A stretch of DNA of 64,000 nt, from the NCBI RefSeq assembly GCF_900176505.1, contig NZ_FWYB01000001.1, positions 283,400 to 347,399 of the forward strand, in the 5' to 3' direction. Positions 36,634-46,526 of the stretch are shown piece after piece; position 1 is the stretch's first letter; each line of letters opens with the position of its first letter. The notes beneath the pieces were generated by a model that was not told where the DNA came from, made no database searches, and saw only the letters and a list, made by a program, of their open reading frames with translations. A program made the position numbers and the translations under genes. This DNA comes from Pedobacter nyackensis. Lineage in GTDB: Bacteria > Bacteroidota > Bacteroidia > Sphingobacteriales > Sphingobacteriaceae.

Positions 36634-38199
36634 ATGGAAAATAGCAAACAGAATGCTTCATTAAGAGACAGTTGCAGTGTAAGTCCCTGGCAGAACTTTG
36701 TGGTTGATTCTTCCGAGAAATTGATCGTAGCGGAGGTTGACCTTGATAAGATGTATGATTGTCTGATTATTGGAGCTGGCATTACTGGCATCACAACTGC
36801 GTTGCTATTACAGCGATCTGGACAAGCCTGTATCATTGCTGAGGCGCAACAACCTGGATTCGGAACAACAGGAGGGACTTCAGCACATCTGAATACATTT
36901 TTTGATGCTACTTATGCGGAGGTTGAAAGTGATTTTGGAAGAGACTCAGCTACATTGTTGGCTCAGGCAGGAAAAGAGGCTTTAAGTATCATTAAGGGTT
37001 TTGTTAAGGATTTGAGTATCGACTGTGACCTGGAATCTAAGTCTGCATGGCTATATGCCGAGAATGAAAAGGAAAGTAAACAACTTAAGGAAATTCTGGA
37101 AGCCTCAAAAAGGGCAGGGGTTGAGGTAGAAGCTGATGATAAAAATATAGTACCGGTGCCCTTTGATTCTGTAATCCGGTATGATCAGCAGGGACAGTTT
37201 CATCCTTTGAAATATATTCATGGCTTACTGGCGGAATTTATTGCGTTGGGTGGTTTGCTTCTAGAGAATGCCCGGATCAGGGAAAACATTATTGAAGATG
37301 GTATACACACCGCAATATCTAATGATTTAACTATTAAGGCGAAAAATCTGGTTTATGCAACACATATTCCTCCTGGAGTAAATCTGATGAGTTTCAGAAA
37401 TGCACCTTACCGGAGTTATGTACTTGGCCTGAAATTGAAAGACGAAAATTATCCGGACGGGCTGGCTTATGATTTACAGGAACCTTATCATTATTTCCGA
37501 ACCCATATAATTGACGGACAAAAATACCTGATTGTCGGTGGAGAAGACCATAAAACCGGTCATGAAGATCCGGAACGGGCATTCCAGAACTTAAAGGAGT
37601 ATGCAAGCCAGTATTATGAAGTGGAATCGGTGGCCTACCAGTGGTCGGCGCAATATTATGTGCCCGTTGATGGTTTGCCTTATATCGGGCAGTTGCCAGG
37701 CGTCGCTGATGGGATTTATGTAGCTACTGGTTTTAATGGAAATGGGATGATGTACGGAACGCTTTCCGGAAAGATCATTTCTGATTTGGTTTTAGGGAAG
37801 GAAAACGAATATACCAGTTTGTTTAGCCCCTCCAGGCTGAAACCTGTCGCTGGTTTTACAGATTTTGTGAAAGAAACTGCGGATGTGGTCTGGCATTTTT
37901 TTTCTGATCGTTTTTCCTCGGAGGAACTTCAGGAGCTAAATGACCTTAAACCAGGTGAGGGAAAGTTAGCGAAATTTGAAGGAAGACAACTGGCAATTTA
38001 TAAGGATGATTGTGGTAAGGTAACGGCTTTGAATCCCATCTGTACCCATGCCGGATGTACAGTTCAGTTTAATGCTGCGGAGCAGAGCTGGGATTGTCCA
38101 TGTCACGGTGGTAGGTATGATGTTTCCGGTAAGGTGTTGAATGCCCCCCCGACAAAAGGTTTAGATGCTGTATTAATTAGTTATGATGTCCGGCCGTGA
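36634..38199 (+). CDS. FAD-dependent oxidoreductase with C-terminal Rieske domain
   Basis: ATG at 36634 (MENSKQNASLRD) is preferred over a TTG two codons earlier; the protein has 521 residues. The N-terminal FAD-binding motif is DCLIIGAGITGITTALLLQR (about residues 40-60), with the DAO fold and GLPYIGQLPGVADGIYVATG near residue 355. The C-terminal Rieske iron-sulfur domain has both ligand pairs, CTHAGC and CPCHGG. Family members oxidise amines or similar substrates and pass electrons to the cluster. Residues before the FAD motif show no clear signal peptide. A broken thioredoxin gene follows. Confidence 0.9.
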   Translation: MENSKQNASLRDSCSVSPWQNFVVDSSEKLIVAEVDLDKMYDCLIIGAGITGITTALLLQRSGQACIIAEAQQPGFGTTGGTSAHLNTFFDATYAEVESDFGRDSATLLAQAGKEALSIIKGFVKDLSIDCDLESKSAWLYAENEKESKQLKEILEASKRAGVEVEADDKNIVPVPFDSVIRYDQQGQFHPLKYIHGLLAEFIALGGLLLENARIRENIIEDGIHTAISNDLTIKAKNLVYATHIPPGVNLMSFRNAPYRSYVLGLKLKDENYPDGLAYDLQEPYHYFRTHIIDGQKYLIVGGEDHKTGHEDPERAFQNLKEYASQYYEVESVAYQWSAQYYVPVDGLPYIGQLPGVADGIYVATGFNGNGMMYGTLSGKIISDLVLGKENEYTSLFSPSRLKPVAGFTDFVKETADVVWHFFSDRFSSEELQELNDLKPGEGKLAKFEGRQLAIYKDDCGKVTALNPICTHAGCTVQFNAAEQSWDCPCHGGRYDVSGKVLNAPPTKGLDAVLISYDVRP

Positions 38200-38230
38200 A
38201 AATCAGGATGAGTTTTTAATTTATCAGTAA

Positions 38231-38524
38231 ATGTGCTTTTCAATAGGATATATGTGCACGACTGCGTTTTTGACGAAACTGGAAGTGGAATTCGCTTTAA
38301 AACCCGTAGGCCTCATGGTGGTGGCGCCGAAAATGGATTTAAAGGACGCAACAACGGAAAAGAATCCTGCGGTCTCCTTATTTGGTGTTGCTGGAATTCC
38401 TGCAAAGTTTGTGATCGATGGGAGTGGTCATATTCGTTTCAAAATGAGTGGATTTGGAGGAACTAATGATAGTGCAGTAGCTGAACTTTCAGCAATGATT
38501 GAGTTATCACGAAAATCAATTTAG
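38231..38524 (+). pseudogene. C-terminal remnant of a TlpA-like thioredoxin
   Basis: The 97-residue frame has the end of a thioredoxin-like fold (SLFGVAGIPAKFVIDGSGHI, then RFKMSGFGG), including the cis-Pro in GIPAKFVID. The CXXC motif and the rest of the domain are missing, and the first residues look unrelated. It is likely a truncated gene left by rearrangement. It lies between the Rieske oxidoreductase and dispersed repeat copy A. Confidence 0.65.
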
Positions 38525-38539
38525 GCTTCGCCAGTCACC

Positions 38540-38631
38540 CCATCTTCTTCGTCTGAAGTCAGATGATCCAAAGCCACTATACGCTTCAAATCTGACGCAA
38601 AAGTGTTCGAGATTTTGACGATAGGGGACAC
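38540..38631 (+). repeat. Dispersed repeat, copy A
   Basis: This 92-bp sequence aligns without gaps to 34441-34532, with the last 45 bp almost identical, and ends in the shared TGTTCGA-N15-GGACAC core. On the minus strand it reads as part of an open frame (SPIVKISNTFASDLKRIVAL), so it may derive from a mobile-element gene. Confidence 0.6.
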
Positions 38632-38636
38632 TTTGG

Positions 38637-38675
38637 AAAGAGGGAATTTCAGCGAGGAGACTCCCTCTTTTTTTT
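38637..38675 (+). terminator. Strong intrinsic terminator after repeat copy A
   Basis: AAAGAGGGA (38637-38645) pairs perfectly with TCCCTCTTT (38662-38670), followed by a run of T. It would stop transcription coming from the oxidoreductase side. Confidence 0.8.
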
Positions 38676-38850
38676 ATTTATATATCTGATATTCAGGTTT
38701 TTGTGATTTCTGTGGGTTGGTTGATTTTTGACATCTAAAATCGTAGTGTTTTTAGAGATTTTTAAGTGTGATTTTGTTTAATGTACTGATATATAGTTGT
38801 TTGATTTGTTTTTTTATCAAAATTCTAAAAAAGGGTTCGATGTCCGGAAG

Positions 38851-39200
38851 GGTATACTGAGGATATTACCAATTTTAACAGCTCCACACCCGCCGGAGTA
38901 ATCATCCAAGTGCGCAACAAATCCGAAAACAGCTTGTTCGTTTTAACTGCATTAGCGCAGCCCACAAGTGGAGCTGCAATGGTAATAATAGTAGTGTTGG
39001 TACTTACCTTTTGAAGAACTGCCGGACAGCATCCTATTGCATCTGTTGCATTTAATAAAGTTCCTTAGCGGTAGTTTCTCCAGACATATGATCTTTGCAG
39101 CCGGAATACGCTTTTTTCCCTGCAAAATGTCCTGCACATCATAAAAAAGGGATTCAGAAATCAAAGGCTCATGCGTAGCATCTACTGTATAGGCTTCTTC
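38851..39200 (-). pseudogene. Serine recombinase remnant, zinc-ribbon part, frameshifted
   Basis: On the minus strand the frame reads EAYTVDATHEPLISESLFYD, then KLPLRNFIKCNRCNRMLSGS and YYYYHCSSTCGLR, then a stop. This is the recombinase zinc beta-ribbon region of large serine recombinases, with Cys pairs CNRC and C-x4-C. One base shift restores the family sequence after the stop (ANAVKTNKLFSDLLRTWMIT). The catalytic N-terminal domain is missing. The gene is therefore broken by truncation and a frameshift. Confidence 0.8.
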
Positions 39201-39340
39201 GTCTTTTATGCTTTTTTATTTCCGTTTTTTTGTTTTTCAGCAGCATATCGGTAACTCCTGAAAATGCGGATACGACAAAAACCCTGTTGTATAAATCATC
39301 ATCATTACACTCAAATAAAATGATATTTTTTATGACATCC

Positions 39341-39363
39341 TGAGGGCACTCATTGAAGTGCCT
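39341..39363 (-). terminator. Hairpin downstream of the SPFH gene
   Basis: GAGGGCACT (39341) pairs with AGTGCCTC across a 6-bp loop with one bulge. It lies about 40 bp after the stop of the minus-strand SPFH gene. No T-run follows directly, so the terminator call is weak. Between 39201 and 39340 I see no gene. Confidence 0.35.
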
Positions 39364-39399
39364 CCGATCTTTTCTACTGTTAACATGTAGGTATTATTT

Positions 39400-40359
39400 T
39401 CAGTTTCCGCCTAAAATTATGGGGTTTTTCCCATTTCCCATCATTATGATCTTGGCATTTGGGGAAAGTGCTATGGCTTTCTGTGCCTGTATGGATTCGT
39501 ATTGCAGCTGTTTGTCGCTCAATCCCGTCGACAGGATGCGTTGGTAGTCGGCAATGCCCTGTGCTTCTACACGTTTTCGTTCAGCTTCCTGCTTCTCTTT
39601 CTGTAAGACAAATTGCATCTTCTGGGCATCTTGCTCTGCATTGATTTTAGATTCAATTGTTTTTTTGACCGATTCGGGCAGGGTAACATTTCTGATCAGG
39701 AGTTGTTCGAGTTGCAAGCCGCGTTTGGCAAAACTTTGGTTAATGGTTGTAAAGATCTTATTTTGAAATTCCTGGCGTTTGGTTGAGTATAGCGCTACTG
39801 CCTCATAGGAAACTGCATTGTCGCGTATAGCCGTGCGTGCGATCGGGCGGACAATCTTGTCCAGATAATCATCGCCGATTTCTTTAAGAATCCTGGGCGC
39901 ATCCTTAGGTTTTACACTAAACAGTACAGAGAGGTCTATAGTTACTTCCAGTCCATCAGAAGTTAAGATACGAATGGCGTCATCGCCTGACTTACTGCCT
40001 TCATCGTGGACTGCAGACATGGTGTAATTCTGGGTTTTAACATCAAAAGGGGTGACCTCTACCAGGGGATTAATGAAATTCAGACCGCTGTAAAGTACAT
40101 CATTATCCACTTTTCCGTATAAGGTCTTTACTCCGACCTGGCCTACACCAACTACTTTAAACATGGAGAGAGCGGCACCCGCTAAAATTATAACTATACC
40201 GCCTGCACGGATAAGTGTACTGAACCTGGTTAGCGGACTGTCCCCGCGACCAATGAAATAACTTAAGATGGTGATGAGTACACCTAAGATGATAAGGAAC
40301 ATAAGAGTTGTTTTTATTTGTACCAAGGGCACAGCAAAGCAAGTGCCTGAACCAGTCAT
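39400..40359 (-). CDS. SPFH/prohibitin-family membrane protein
   Basis: The 319-residue protein has two membrane segments near the N-terminus (about residues 18-37 and 50-68), then an SPFH domain (about 70-250, with VGVGQVGVKTLYGKVDN and VRPIARTAIRDNAVSYEAVALYS). A charged, coiled-coil-prone region EAERKRVEAQGIADYQRIL follows. Prohibitin-like proteins assemble into rings in the inner membrane and often attend membrane proteases. The start is uncertain; the Met at residue 20 (position 40302) is an alternative. It lies 123 bp after the kup gene on the same strand. Confidence 0.88.
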   Translation of the reverse strand: MTGSGTCFAVPLVQIKTTLMFLIILGVLITILSYFIGRGDSPLTRFSTLIRAGGIVIILAGAALSMFKVVGVGQVGVKTLYGKVDNDVLYSGLNFINPLVEVTPFDVKTQNYTMSAVHDEGSKSGDDAIRILTSDGLEVTIDLSVLFSVKPKDAPRILKEIGDDYLDKIVRPIARTAIRDNAVSYEAVALYSTKRQEFQNKIFTTINQSFAKRGLQLEQLLIRNVTLPESVKKTIESKINAEQDAQKMQFVLQKEKQEAERKRVEAQGIADYQRILSTGLSDKQLQYESIQAQKAIALSPNAKIIMMGNGKNPIILGGN

Positions 40360-40482
40360 CTTCTTAAAACAATAGCTTAAGTGTTCATAATAGCTATTTT
40401 TTTCTTGTTGATATCATATGTAAAATAATGAAATCCTTTCAAAATGGAGTGCTTCTTTTCATTTCGAAAAAGTTTTATAAGC

Positions 40483-42420
40483 TTATTTGATCCTTTTCAT
40501 TTGAATCGGATCCGGAACATCAACGATCAGGGGAACTTGTTCAATGCTAACAAAACTTGAATCTAGTCCAAAGCCTCTTCTTTCAGAAATACTCAAGAAT
40601 TTAAGTATTTTATGATAAGAAACGGTTAATCTTTCAATAAAACTAAGACTGCTGGAGTTGGAAAGGATTTTCTCGATGACAACAAAACGAAAATCGCCTG
40701 GTATTTTTTGTGCCTTTAAAGACTCATACTTACTGGTGATGTCAATTTCTCCACTTTTTACCAGTTCTTCTACTACTTTTCTGAACAGGACATTTATCCG
40801 CTGTTCCACCCTGAAACCTAGTCTGAAATCTATTCTGATAAGCTTTTCCGGAATCATATGGTCTACTTCGTACTCCATTGTATAAGGCTCATCTGTTACA
40901 TCTACGTGTAACAACCAATATACATCTGCTCTTTTAGGATGCTTTTGAATAATGGAATAGATAACAGAAGATTCAACCTCACTGTTAAAATTGGCACTGG
41001 TAAGATAGACTAAGTTAGAGGCATATTTAGCAATAGAGTTATCAGTACTGATACTTTTAATCAAAGGGTAGAACTCTTCGATATCCACAAATTTCATATA
41101 TCTGTTTCTGATTCTGCGGCCATTGTACCACGCCCACATCACTGAGAATAACACCATACCCAGAATTAAGGTAAACCAGCCTCCATGAAGTATTTTTGCT
41201 GCATTTCCCGCCAGGAACGTAAGCTCAATAATCCCATAAATCAAGAGGAATATCGCGATGATATATTTCGGAACTTTTTTCCTCATCAAGAATACAGATA
41301 CCAGAATGGTAGTCATTAGCATGGCAACTGTTATAGACAGGCCATAGGCTGCCTCCATATTTACAGATTTCTCGAAGATTAGCACAACAATAATACACCC
41401 GGCCATTAAGATCCAGTTCATAGAAGGAACATAGAGCTGTCCTTTTTGCTCACTAGGATAATTGATTCTCACTTTTGGCCAAAGATTTAATCTAACGGCT
41501 TCAGCAATTAGTGTAAATGAACCGGAAATAAGAGCCTGACTAGCTATTGCAGCTGCAATAGTTGCTATGGTTATTCCATAGATCAGGAACCAGTTTGGCA
41601 TTAATTGATAGAAAGGATTAACATCCCCCAAATGGGTGCCTTGCAGCTTCCAAAGCCATACACCCTGGCCCATATAGTTTAAGATCAGACATATCTTTAC
41701 ATAGATCCAGCTGGCTCTGATGTTAGAGCGTCCGCAATGACCTAAGTCTGAATACAAGGCTTCGGCTCCTGTGGTACATAAAAACACCGCTCCGATAATT
41801 AAAAACGCTTCAGGATTAGTGGTCAGTATGTGATAAGCATAATAAGGATTAATGGCTTTTAATATCTCTGGGAGCTCCATAACGTGTATCAACCCTAATA
41901 AAGCGATCATGGTAAACCAAAGCCACATGATAGGGCCGAAGGCCCTGCCCACGAGGGAAGTCCCAAATTGTTGTAAAATGAACAGGAAAATGATAATGGC
42001 CAGTACAATAGGTACGGTAGGCAAATCCTTATAGATCAATTGTAGCCCTTCAATAGCTGAAGAAACAGTTACGGCGGGAGTCATTATTCCATCAGCCAGT
42101 AATGCAGCCCCGCCAATCATGGCAGGTATAATCAACCATTTTGCTTTACGTTTAACTAAAGAGAATAAAGAAAAAATTCCACCCTCCCCTTTATTATCCG
42201 CTTGCAAAGTAATAATCACATACTTAATGGTTGTTTGTAGGGTGAGCGTCCAGAATATACAGGATAATCCTCCAAGTATAAGGTCCTGCGTAATTAGTCT
42301 GTTCCCAATTATAGCCTTAAAAACATAGAGCGGCGAAGTACCTATATCTCCATATATTATTCCCAAACTTATTAATAAACCGGCTGCGCTTAACTTTTGA
42401 ATATTTTTATGATCACCCAT
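40483..42420 (-). CDS. kup: Kup-type potassium uptake transporter
   Basis: The 645-residue protein has the family start, with GIIYGDIGTSPLYVFKA at about residues 20-36, about 12 transmembrane helices up to residue 440, and a cytoplasmic C-terminal part. Further family motifs are visible, including NKGEGGIFSLFSLV and TTGAEALYSDLGHCG. Kup imports potassium with protons. It stands alone on its strand, with an FNR-like dyad about 40 bp before the start. Together with the channel and cation ATPases nearby, it suggests an ion-homeostasis cluster. Confidence 0.95.
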   Translation of the reverse strand: MGDHKNIQKLSAAGLLISLGIIYGDIGTSPLYVFKAIIGNRLITQDLILGGLSCIFWTLTLQTTIKYVIITLQADNKGEGGIFSLFSLVKRKAKWLIIPAMIGGAALLADGIMTPAVTVSSAIEGLQLIYKDLPTVPIVLAIIIFLFILQQFGTSLVGRAFGPIMWLWFTMIALLGLIHVMELPEILKAINPYYAYHILTTNPEAFLIIGAVFLCTTGAEALYSDLGHCGRSNIRASWIYVKICLILNYMGQGVWLWKLQGTHLGDVNPFYQLMPNWFLIYGITIATIAAAIASQALISGSFTLIAEAVRLNLWPKVRINYPSEQKGQLYVPSMNWILMAGCIIVVLIFEKSVNMEAAYGLSITVAMLMTTILVSVFLMRKKVPKYIIAIFLLIYGIIELTFLAGNAAKILHGGWFTLILGMVLFSVMWAWYNGRRIRNRYMKFVDIEEFYPLIKSISTDNSIAKYASNLVYLTSANFNSEVESSVIYSIIQKHPKRADVYWLLHVDVTDEPYTMEYEVDHMIPEKLIRIDFRLGFRVEQRINVLFRKVVEELVKSGEIDITSKYESLKAQKIPGDFRFVVIEKILSNSSSLSFIERLTVSYHKILKFLSISERRGFGLDSSFVSIEQVPLIVDVPDPIQMKRIK

Positions 42421-42458
42421 GACATTTAATTACGGCGGCAAATGTATAAAATAATATG

Positions 42459-42472
42459 TTGTTTAGAATCAA
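42459..42472. promoter_or_regulatory. FNR/Crp-like dyad upstream of kup
   Basis: TTGTTTAGAATCAA matches the FNR consensus TTGAT-N4-ATCAA at 9 of 10 positions. It lies about 40 bp before the kup start on the minus strand. One site alone could be chance. Confidence 0.3.
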
Positions 42473-42580
42473 CAAGGTATAAGCCCGCGATAATTCGTAC
42501 ATTAATAATCGATTTAATAATGAACAGCATAGTTTTTGTGGGAAATATTATTTAGTTGGATAAAATTAATTCATAATGAC

Positions 42581-42970
42581 ATGAAAATAAAAACAAAATT
42601 GCGCCTTGCATTTGGATTATTGTTCATAATAGTCCTCTCTTTCGGAGGAGTTTCTCTGTACTATATGAATAAGATGGCCTCAAGTTCAAAAAACATTCTA
42701 AAGGATAATTACGAAAGTCTGAACTACTTGGGAAAGATGAGAAAGATACTCGACGATAAACAAATGCTTATTATGACCGTTAAAAATTTCATTGCATCTA
42801 AAATAAGAAAAATAATGAATACTAGCTATTTCCTTTGCAATATTAGGATTGACAAAATTGTAGAGGAAGATCCTTTTATAATCTCCACCTGTTGTAAATC
42901 TAGTGGGGCAATTTGTAATAGGCTTTGGGAATTTAGGCCAACTAAAAATTTAGGCTTTTTTAGTTTATGA
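42581..42970 (+). pseudogene. N-terminal remnant of a membrane sensor protein
   Basis: ATG at 42581 begins MKIKTKLRLAFGLLFIIVLS, a membrane helix followed by a helical sensor region (YESLNYLGKMRKILDDKQML), as at the start of KinB-like histidine kinases. After about residue 70 the protein loses any family pattern and stops at 129 residues, with no kinase core. It is most likely a truncated gene. Confidence 0.55.
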
Positions 42971-43095
42971 CAAAATGATTTGACAGTTTGATGTTAAGTT
43001 GCAGTAAATGTTTAATTTAGATTGTTTCAGATTTAATAAATATATAAGCTGTTACCTCTATTTTATTCAGTTCATTAATCTAAACCGTACTGCCA

Positions 43096-43779
43096 TTGAA
43101 ACGGATCATCAATAAAGTAAAGGAGTATTGGCATTCAGACACCAGCTTTATCACGTTATTGGTAATGCTATTTTTTATGGTATTTATTATGCCCGTTTTG
43201 TTAGAGGGAGCTGTAGTAAACATTTTGTTATTAAATATTTTATTCTTGACGCTGTATTTTATTGGCATTTTTTCAAGCGAAGACAACTGGAATATATATG
43301 TATCGTTATTTCTATTCTTAGTGCATTTGATTTTGCTGATGATTCGATTTAACGATACGCCTAAAGAATACTATTTGATAGAGCGGTTAGTTGGTCTTGT
43401 TAATATGGGGCTCTTCGTCTTTATTAATTTAAGGTTGTTATTTCGAAATGCAGAGCGTAATATTTATAGAGTGATAGGGGCGGTAAATGTTTATCTTTTA
43501 TTTGCCTTAATGGGGGCTTTTGCTTTTGAGATTTTAAAAATTCAAACCGGTAAATCGATAGCCGGAAATATTAGCTTGCAAAATAACGATACTGATTATG
43601 CTGTTTATGTTTATTATAGCTTGGTATCTTTAACTACTGTGGGCTATGGCGATATTTATCCCAATGGAATGGCTTCACGCATGCTTTCAGTTTTGCTTTC
43701 TGCTGTTGGTATTTTATATCCTGCTGTTGTTATTGCTAGGTTGGTTACAAATAGCATTGTAAGTAACAAAGAACTTTAA
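43096..43779 (+). CDS. Potassium channel with TTVGYGD filter
   Basis: The 227-residue protein has about six hydrophobic helices and a pore region near the end. The selectivity filter is TTVGYGD in YYSLVSLTTVGYGDIYPNG (about residues 178-196), as in two-pore-helix potassium channels (Ion_trans_2). Earlier helices lack a regular Arg pattern, so voltage gating is not evident. No cytoplasmic RCK domain is present. The start is TTG at 43096; there is no suitable ATG near it. It sits close to kup and two cation ATPases. Confidence 0.88.
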   Translation: MKRIINKVKEYWHSDTSFITLLVMLFFMVFIMPVLLEGAVVNILLLNILFLTLYFIGIFSSEDNWNIYVSLFLFLVHLILLMIRFNDTPKEYYLIERLVGLVNMGLFVFINLRLLFRNAERNIYRVIGAVNVYLLFALMGAFAFEILKIQTGKSIAGNISLQNNDTDYAVYVYYSLVSLTTVGYGDIYPNGMASRMLSVLLSAVGILYPAVVIARLVTNSIVSNKEL

Positions 43780-43998
43780 TCTTAGTTTCCAAAGTTATAA
43801 TGAGACTTCTACCTTTTCTATATACTTTTTTCAGCTAAACGGGCTATAGAAACGAGCGCTCCGTTGTAGGATCAATAGCTGATTGTAACTCATAATAATA
43901 GCTTTGTTGAGAAGTTGGGGAGAATTATCGAAATGGATGACAGCTGGGTTGTGAATTAATATTTGTTTAAATTAGTTATATCTAAACCGTTGTATGCG

Positions 43999-46506
43999 AT
44001 GCAATCAAATGAAATAGAAGGCTTAAATGAAAATCAAGTTGATGAATCCAGGAAAAAGCATGGCAGGAATTCATTTACGCATAAAACTGAATATAGTTTT
44101 TTAAAAAAAATCATAACGCTACTGACCGAACCAATGGTTATTCTGTTGTTAATAGCCTCGGTTATATACTTCATTACCGGGAGCATTGGTGATGGGCTTT
44201 TCTTAGCGATAGCTATAGTTTTAATAACTGCTATTTCATTGTATCAGGATTCAAGGAGCAGGAATGCCTTAGCCGCGCTTCGGGCATTAACTGAACCCAA
44301 TTGTAAGGTAATGAGGGAGGGGCAAACCATTCAGATTAAAAGTAAAGAGCTTGTTGTTGGTGATATTTTAATCATAGAAGAGGGGGTATTTATTGCAGCG
44401 GACGGCCTAATCGTTCGGTCAAACGATTTTTCTGTAAATGAATCCTTACTTACCGGGGAGTCTTTACCTGTCTATAAGGATGCCAACCAGGCAGATAACC
44501 TGGTGTATTCGGGTACTACTGTGGCTAGTGGTTTGGCTATTGTAAGGGTTAGTGCTATTGGAAATGAAACAAAACTTGGAAAAATAGGAAAAAGCCTGGA
44601 CAGTATCAGCGAAGAGAAAACGCCATTGGAATTGCAAATCAACAATTTTGTTAAGAAAATGGTGTTTGCGGGTACTATTGTTTTCTTTATCGTTTGGGCA
44701 ATTAACTTTTATAACTCAAGAGATGCATTAGATAGTTTAATGAAAGCCCTTACCCTTGCGATGAGTATTTTGCCGGAAGAGATTCCGGTCGCTTTTACCA
44801 CTTTTATGGCTTTAGGGGCCTGGAGGTTAATGAAAATGGGAATCGTGGTGAAACAAATGAAAACTGTTGAGACGCTGGGTAGTGCTACGGTGATATGTAC
44901 AGACAAGACAGGAACCATTACCGAAAATAAAATGAGTCTGGCAGGTCTTTATGAGGCAACGCAACAAAAAATTACAAATCCGGAGGACGAACTTAGTTTA
45001 GAAGAGAAAGAGCTGGTCAGAATGGCAATGTGGGCAAGTGAGCCTATTCCCTTTGATCCAATGGAGATTGCACTGCATACTGCCTATGCAAAGATGTTTG
45101 CTGTAGATGAAAGGCCTCTGTATAAAATGAGACACGAATATCCTTTGGGAGGGAAACCTCCTATGATGACACATATATTTCAAAGCAATGCCGGGGATCG
45201 TATTGTAGCAGCGAAAGGAGCTCCGGAAGCCCTATTAAATGTCTCCGATTTAAGTGCTGATTCGAAGGAAGAAGTGGAAAATGCAATTACGCTTTTGGCA
45301 AGTAAAGGCTATCGTATCCTGGGGGTGGGGGAAGCGATTTTTTCAAGTGATGATTTTCCTGCCAAACAACAGGACTTTAAATTTGAGTTTAAAGGATTAG
45401 TGGCATTTTACGATCCTCCGAAATCCAATATTCAATCTGTTTTTGATTGCTTCTATACCGCGGGAATTGCAGTGAAAATTGTGACCGGTGACAATGCGAC
45501 TACAACGGGTGCCATTGCCCGTCAGGTGGGGTTTAGGGGGGCGGAAAACAGCATAAGTGGTGATGAGCTGATGAAACTCACGGACCGTGAATTAAGACTA
45601 AAGGTAACCGAAGTATCCATTTTTACACGGATGTTTCCCGAAGCCAAACTTAAGATCATTAACGCCTTAAAAGCAAACAACGAAATTGTTGCCATGACTG
45701 GAGACGGCGTTAACGACGGACCGGCACTAAAAGCTGCACACATTGGTATTGCTATGGGAAAAAAAGGAACCGAGATTGCCAAACAGGCAGCTTCTTTGAT
45801 ACTTGTTGATGATGATCTGGAGAAAATGGCGCTTGCTGTAGCTGTAGGAAGAAGGATCTATGCCAATCTCAAAAAGGCTATTCAGTACATTATATCTATC
45901 CATATACCGATCATTCTTATCGTATTTATTCCTTTGGTGTTAAGATGGGTGTATCCAAATATATTTTCACCAGTTCATGTTATCTTTCTTGAGCTGATTA
46001 TGGGACCCACCTGTTCCATCATTTATGAAAATGAACCTATTGAGAAAAATACGATGCTGCAAAAGCCCAGGCCGTTTAGCAGTACGTTTTTTAATGGGAA
46101 GGAGTTGTTTACCAGTATAATTCAGGGTTTAGCTATTGCCATGGCCACACTTTTTACATACAGGTATACAGTTGATTTGAATTATACTGAGGCCGTGACC
46201 AGAACAATGGTATTTACCGTATTGATCACAGCAAATATTTTTTTAACCTTGGTGAACCGGTCATTTTATTACAGCATTTTCACTACATTGAAATACAAGA
46301 ATAATCTGGTTTTGGGAGTCATTGCCGTAACTGTTTTCATATCAGGTTTTCTGATCTATAATAACACATCATCACGCCTATTTAGATTTGAATCACTTAG
46401 TTTCATGCAACTGGGCTTGAGTATGGGAATTGGATTTTTAAGTGTAATTTGGTATGAACTGGTTAAATGGAGCAAGAGGAACAGGATGGAAGGAAATAGT
46501 ATTTAA
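43999..46506 (+). CDS. Type II cation-transporting P-type ATPase (PEEIP type)
   Basis: I chose ATG at 43999 (MQSNEIEGLNENQVDESRKK); an in-frame TTG at 43963 is less likely. The 835-residue protein has the phosphorylation motif with Asp302 in ICTDKTGTITEN, the TGES actuator loop, KGAPE, and the hinge MTGDGVNDGPALK. The M4 motif is L-P-E-E-I-P where classical calcium pumps have P-E-G-L-P, so the ion may be Ca, Na or another cation. About ten transmembrane helices are expected. A broken acetyl-CoA hydrolase gene follows 20 bp after it. Confidence 0.92.
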   Translation: MQSNEIEGLNENQVDESRKKHGRNSFTHKTEYSFLKKIITLLTEPMVILLLIASVIYFITGSIGDGLFLAIAIVLITAISLYQDSRSRNALAALRALTEPNCKVMREGQTIQIKSKELVVGDILIIEEGVFIAADGLIVRSNDFSVNESLLTGESLPVYKDANQADNLVYSGTTVASGLAIVRVSAIGNETKLGKIGKSLDSISEEKTPLELQINNFVKKMVFAGTIVFFIVWAINFYNSRDALDSLMKALTLAMSILPEEIPVAFTTFMALGAWRLMKMGIVVKQMKTVETLGSATVICTDKTGTITENKMSLAGLYEATQQKITNPEDELSLEEKELVRMAMWASEPIPFDPMEIALHTAYAKMFAVDERPLYKMRHEYPLGGKPPMMTHIFQSNAGDRIVAAKGAPEALLNVSDLSADSKEEVENAITLLASKGYRILGVGEAIFSSDDFPAKQQDFKFEFKGLVAFYDPPKSNIQSVFDCFYTAGIAVKIVTGDNATTTGAIARQVGFRGAENSISGDELMKLTDRELRLKVTEVSIFTRMFPEAKLKIINALKANNEIVAMTGDGVNDGPALKAAHIGIAMGKKGTEIAKQAASLILVDDDLEKMALAVAVGRRIYANLKKAIQYIISIHIPIILIVFIPLVLRWVYPNIFSPVHVIFLELIMGPTCSIIYENEPIEKNTMLQKPRPFSSTFFNGKELFTSIIQGLAIAMATLFTYRYTVDLNYTEAVTRTMVFTVLITANIFLTLVNRSFYYSIFTTLKYKNNLVLGVIAVTVFISGFLIYNNTSSRLFRFESLSFMQLGLSMGIGFLSVIWYELVKWSKRNRMEGNSI

Positions 46507-46526
46507 TGTAGCTTTAGTTATATAAA

